Source: JBPCMN01 sp013695115 (GTDB taxonomy: Bacteria > Actinomycetota > Acidimicrobiia > IMCC26256 > JACDBD01). From it: DNA of 22,604 bases. Position 1 is the first letter of the stretch; the number at the start of each line of letters is the position of its first letter. Made by a program: the position numbers and the translations under genes. The notes below the pieces were generated by a model. It worked only from the letters and a program-made list of their open reading frames with translations, made no database searches and was not told the origin of the DNA. The stretch covers positions 1 through 22,604 of the forward strand of contig JBPCMN010000081.1 of assembly GCA_051002235.1 (NCBI GenBank), given 5' to 3'. Positions 22,456 to 22,604 of the stretch are shown here, piece by piece.

Positions 22456-22604
22456 TGCGTGCCGGAGCGAGCGCTGAGGCGTAGGAGCTGCCAGCCACGA
22501 ACCGGGGGAGGGGTTTCCCCCCCCCCGGGCCGACCAGTGCGTTGGGGGGCGGTGGGCGGAGCGAGCGTGGACAAGGAAGTTAGTCGACCCCTACGAAGAT
22601 GCCC
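22456..22604. other. Right-edge segment without a supported gene
   Basis: Apart from the hairpin at 22502-22528 I see no complete gene. A GTG at 22567 begins VDKEV, and removing one base around 22578-22583 would give DKELVDPYEDA, a plausible protein start. This is speculative given signs of error near this edge. Confidence 0.3.
22502..22528. terminator. Hairpin with G-run and C-run arms, possible terminator
   Basis: GGGGG-A-GGGG (22504-22513) pairs with ten C (22517-22526) around a TTT loop with one A-C mismatch, extended by two C-G pairs outside (22502-22503 with 22527-22528). It lies about 45 bases after the stop at 22455 and has no T-tract. The homopolymers may be miscounted. Confidence 0.4.

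Noticed and set aside
22456..22604. A stable RNA gene (tRNA, tmRNA or RNase P RNA) at the right edge
   Set aside because: Both strands were read for T-loop, CCA-end and RNase P core motifs; none was found, only a G/C-run hairpin.
1..22604. CRISPR arrays, insertion sequences or attachment sites
   Set aside because: No regularly spaced direct repeats, transposase or integrase frames, or tRNA-linked direct repeats are visible.

Overview
The window is very GC-rich, densely coded DNA with many GTG starts, 4-base start/stop overlaps and short intergenic gaps. It looks like chromosomal DNA of an actinobacterium (Actinomycetota). An F420-cofactor gene, a MarP-type membrane serine protease and TAGnnT -10 boxes lying 6-9 bases before start codons (leaderless-type promoters) all fit that reading. 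A deep or uncultured lineage such as Acidimicrobiia is plausible but is only an inference. I see no mobile element, CRISPR array, rRNA or tRNA. Both ends show signs of base-level error, so this is probably a whole contig or close to one.

Layout. (1) 1-629, minus: N-terminal part of the F420-precursor (FO) synthase, running off the left edge. (2) 680-827: a large nested palindrome between cofG and pgl, the most striking non-coding structure here. (3) 867-7321: pentose phosphate genes on the minus strand, tkt-tal and zwf-pgl, separated by an oppositely oriented gene that fuses a SAM methyltransferase domain to a Mug/TDG-type uracil-DNA glycosylase. (4) 7392-8923, minus: a FIST-domain sensor and a small unknown beta-rich protein, divergent from a cysteine-dioxygenase-like cupin (8984-9595). 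(5) 9592-12852, minus: GH84 N-acetylglucosaminidase, family 2 glycosyltransferase and NagA, an amino-sugar operon. (6) 12900-16591, plus: an AMP-forming acyl-CoA synthetase and a two-subunit ADP-forming acyl-CoA synthetase-like pair. (7) 16683-18909, plus: a PBP4-type D,D-carboxypeptidase and three small, mostly membrane proteins. (8) 18959-22015, plus: ttuB-ttuA-trmI-marP. (9) 22070-22455: a small two-segment membrane protein broken by an apparent frameshift.

How the genes work together. Tkt, Tal, Zwf and Pgl cover oxidative entry into the pentose phosphate pathway and carbon shuffling in its non-oxidative branch; opcA and gnd are absent here. GH84 releases N-acetylglucosamine and NagA deacetylates its 6-phosphate. 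The TtuB sulfur carrier, TtuA thiolase and TrmI m1A58 methylase all concern the tRNA T-loop, and m1A58 is known in Thermus to promote thiolation of T54, so this is a coherent tRNA-stabilising module. The items most worth follow-up are the palindrome, the methyltransferase-glycosylase fusion, the ttuB-ttuA-trmI module with its non-terminal diglycine, and the shared TAGnnT promoter pattern.
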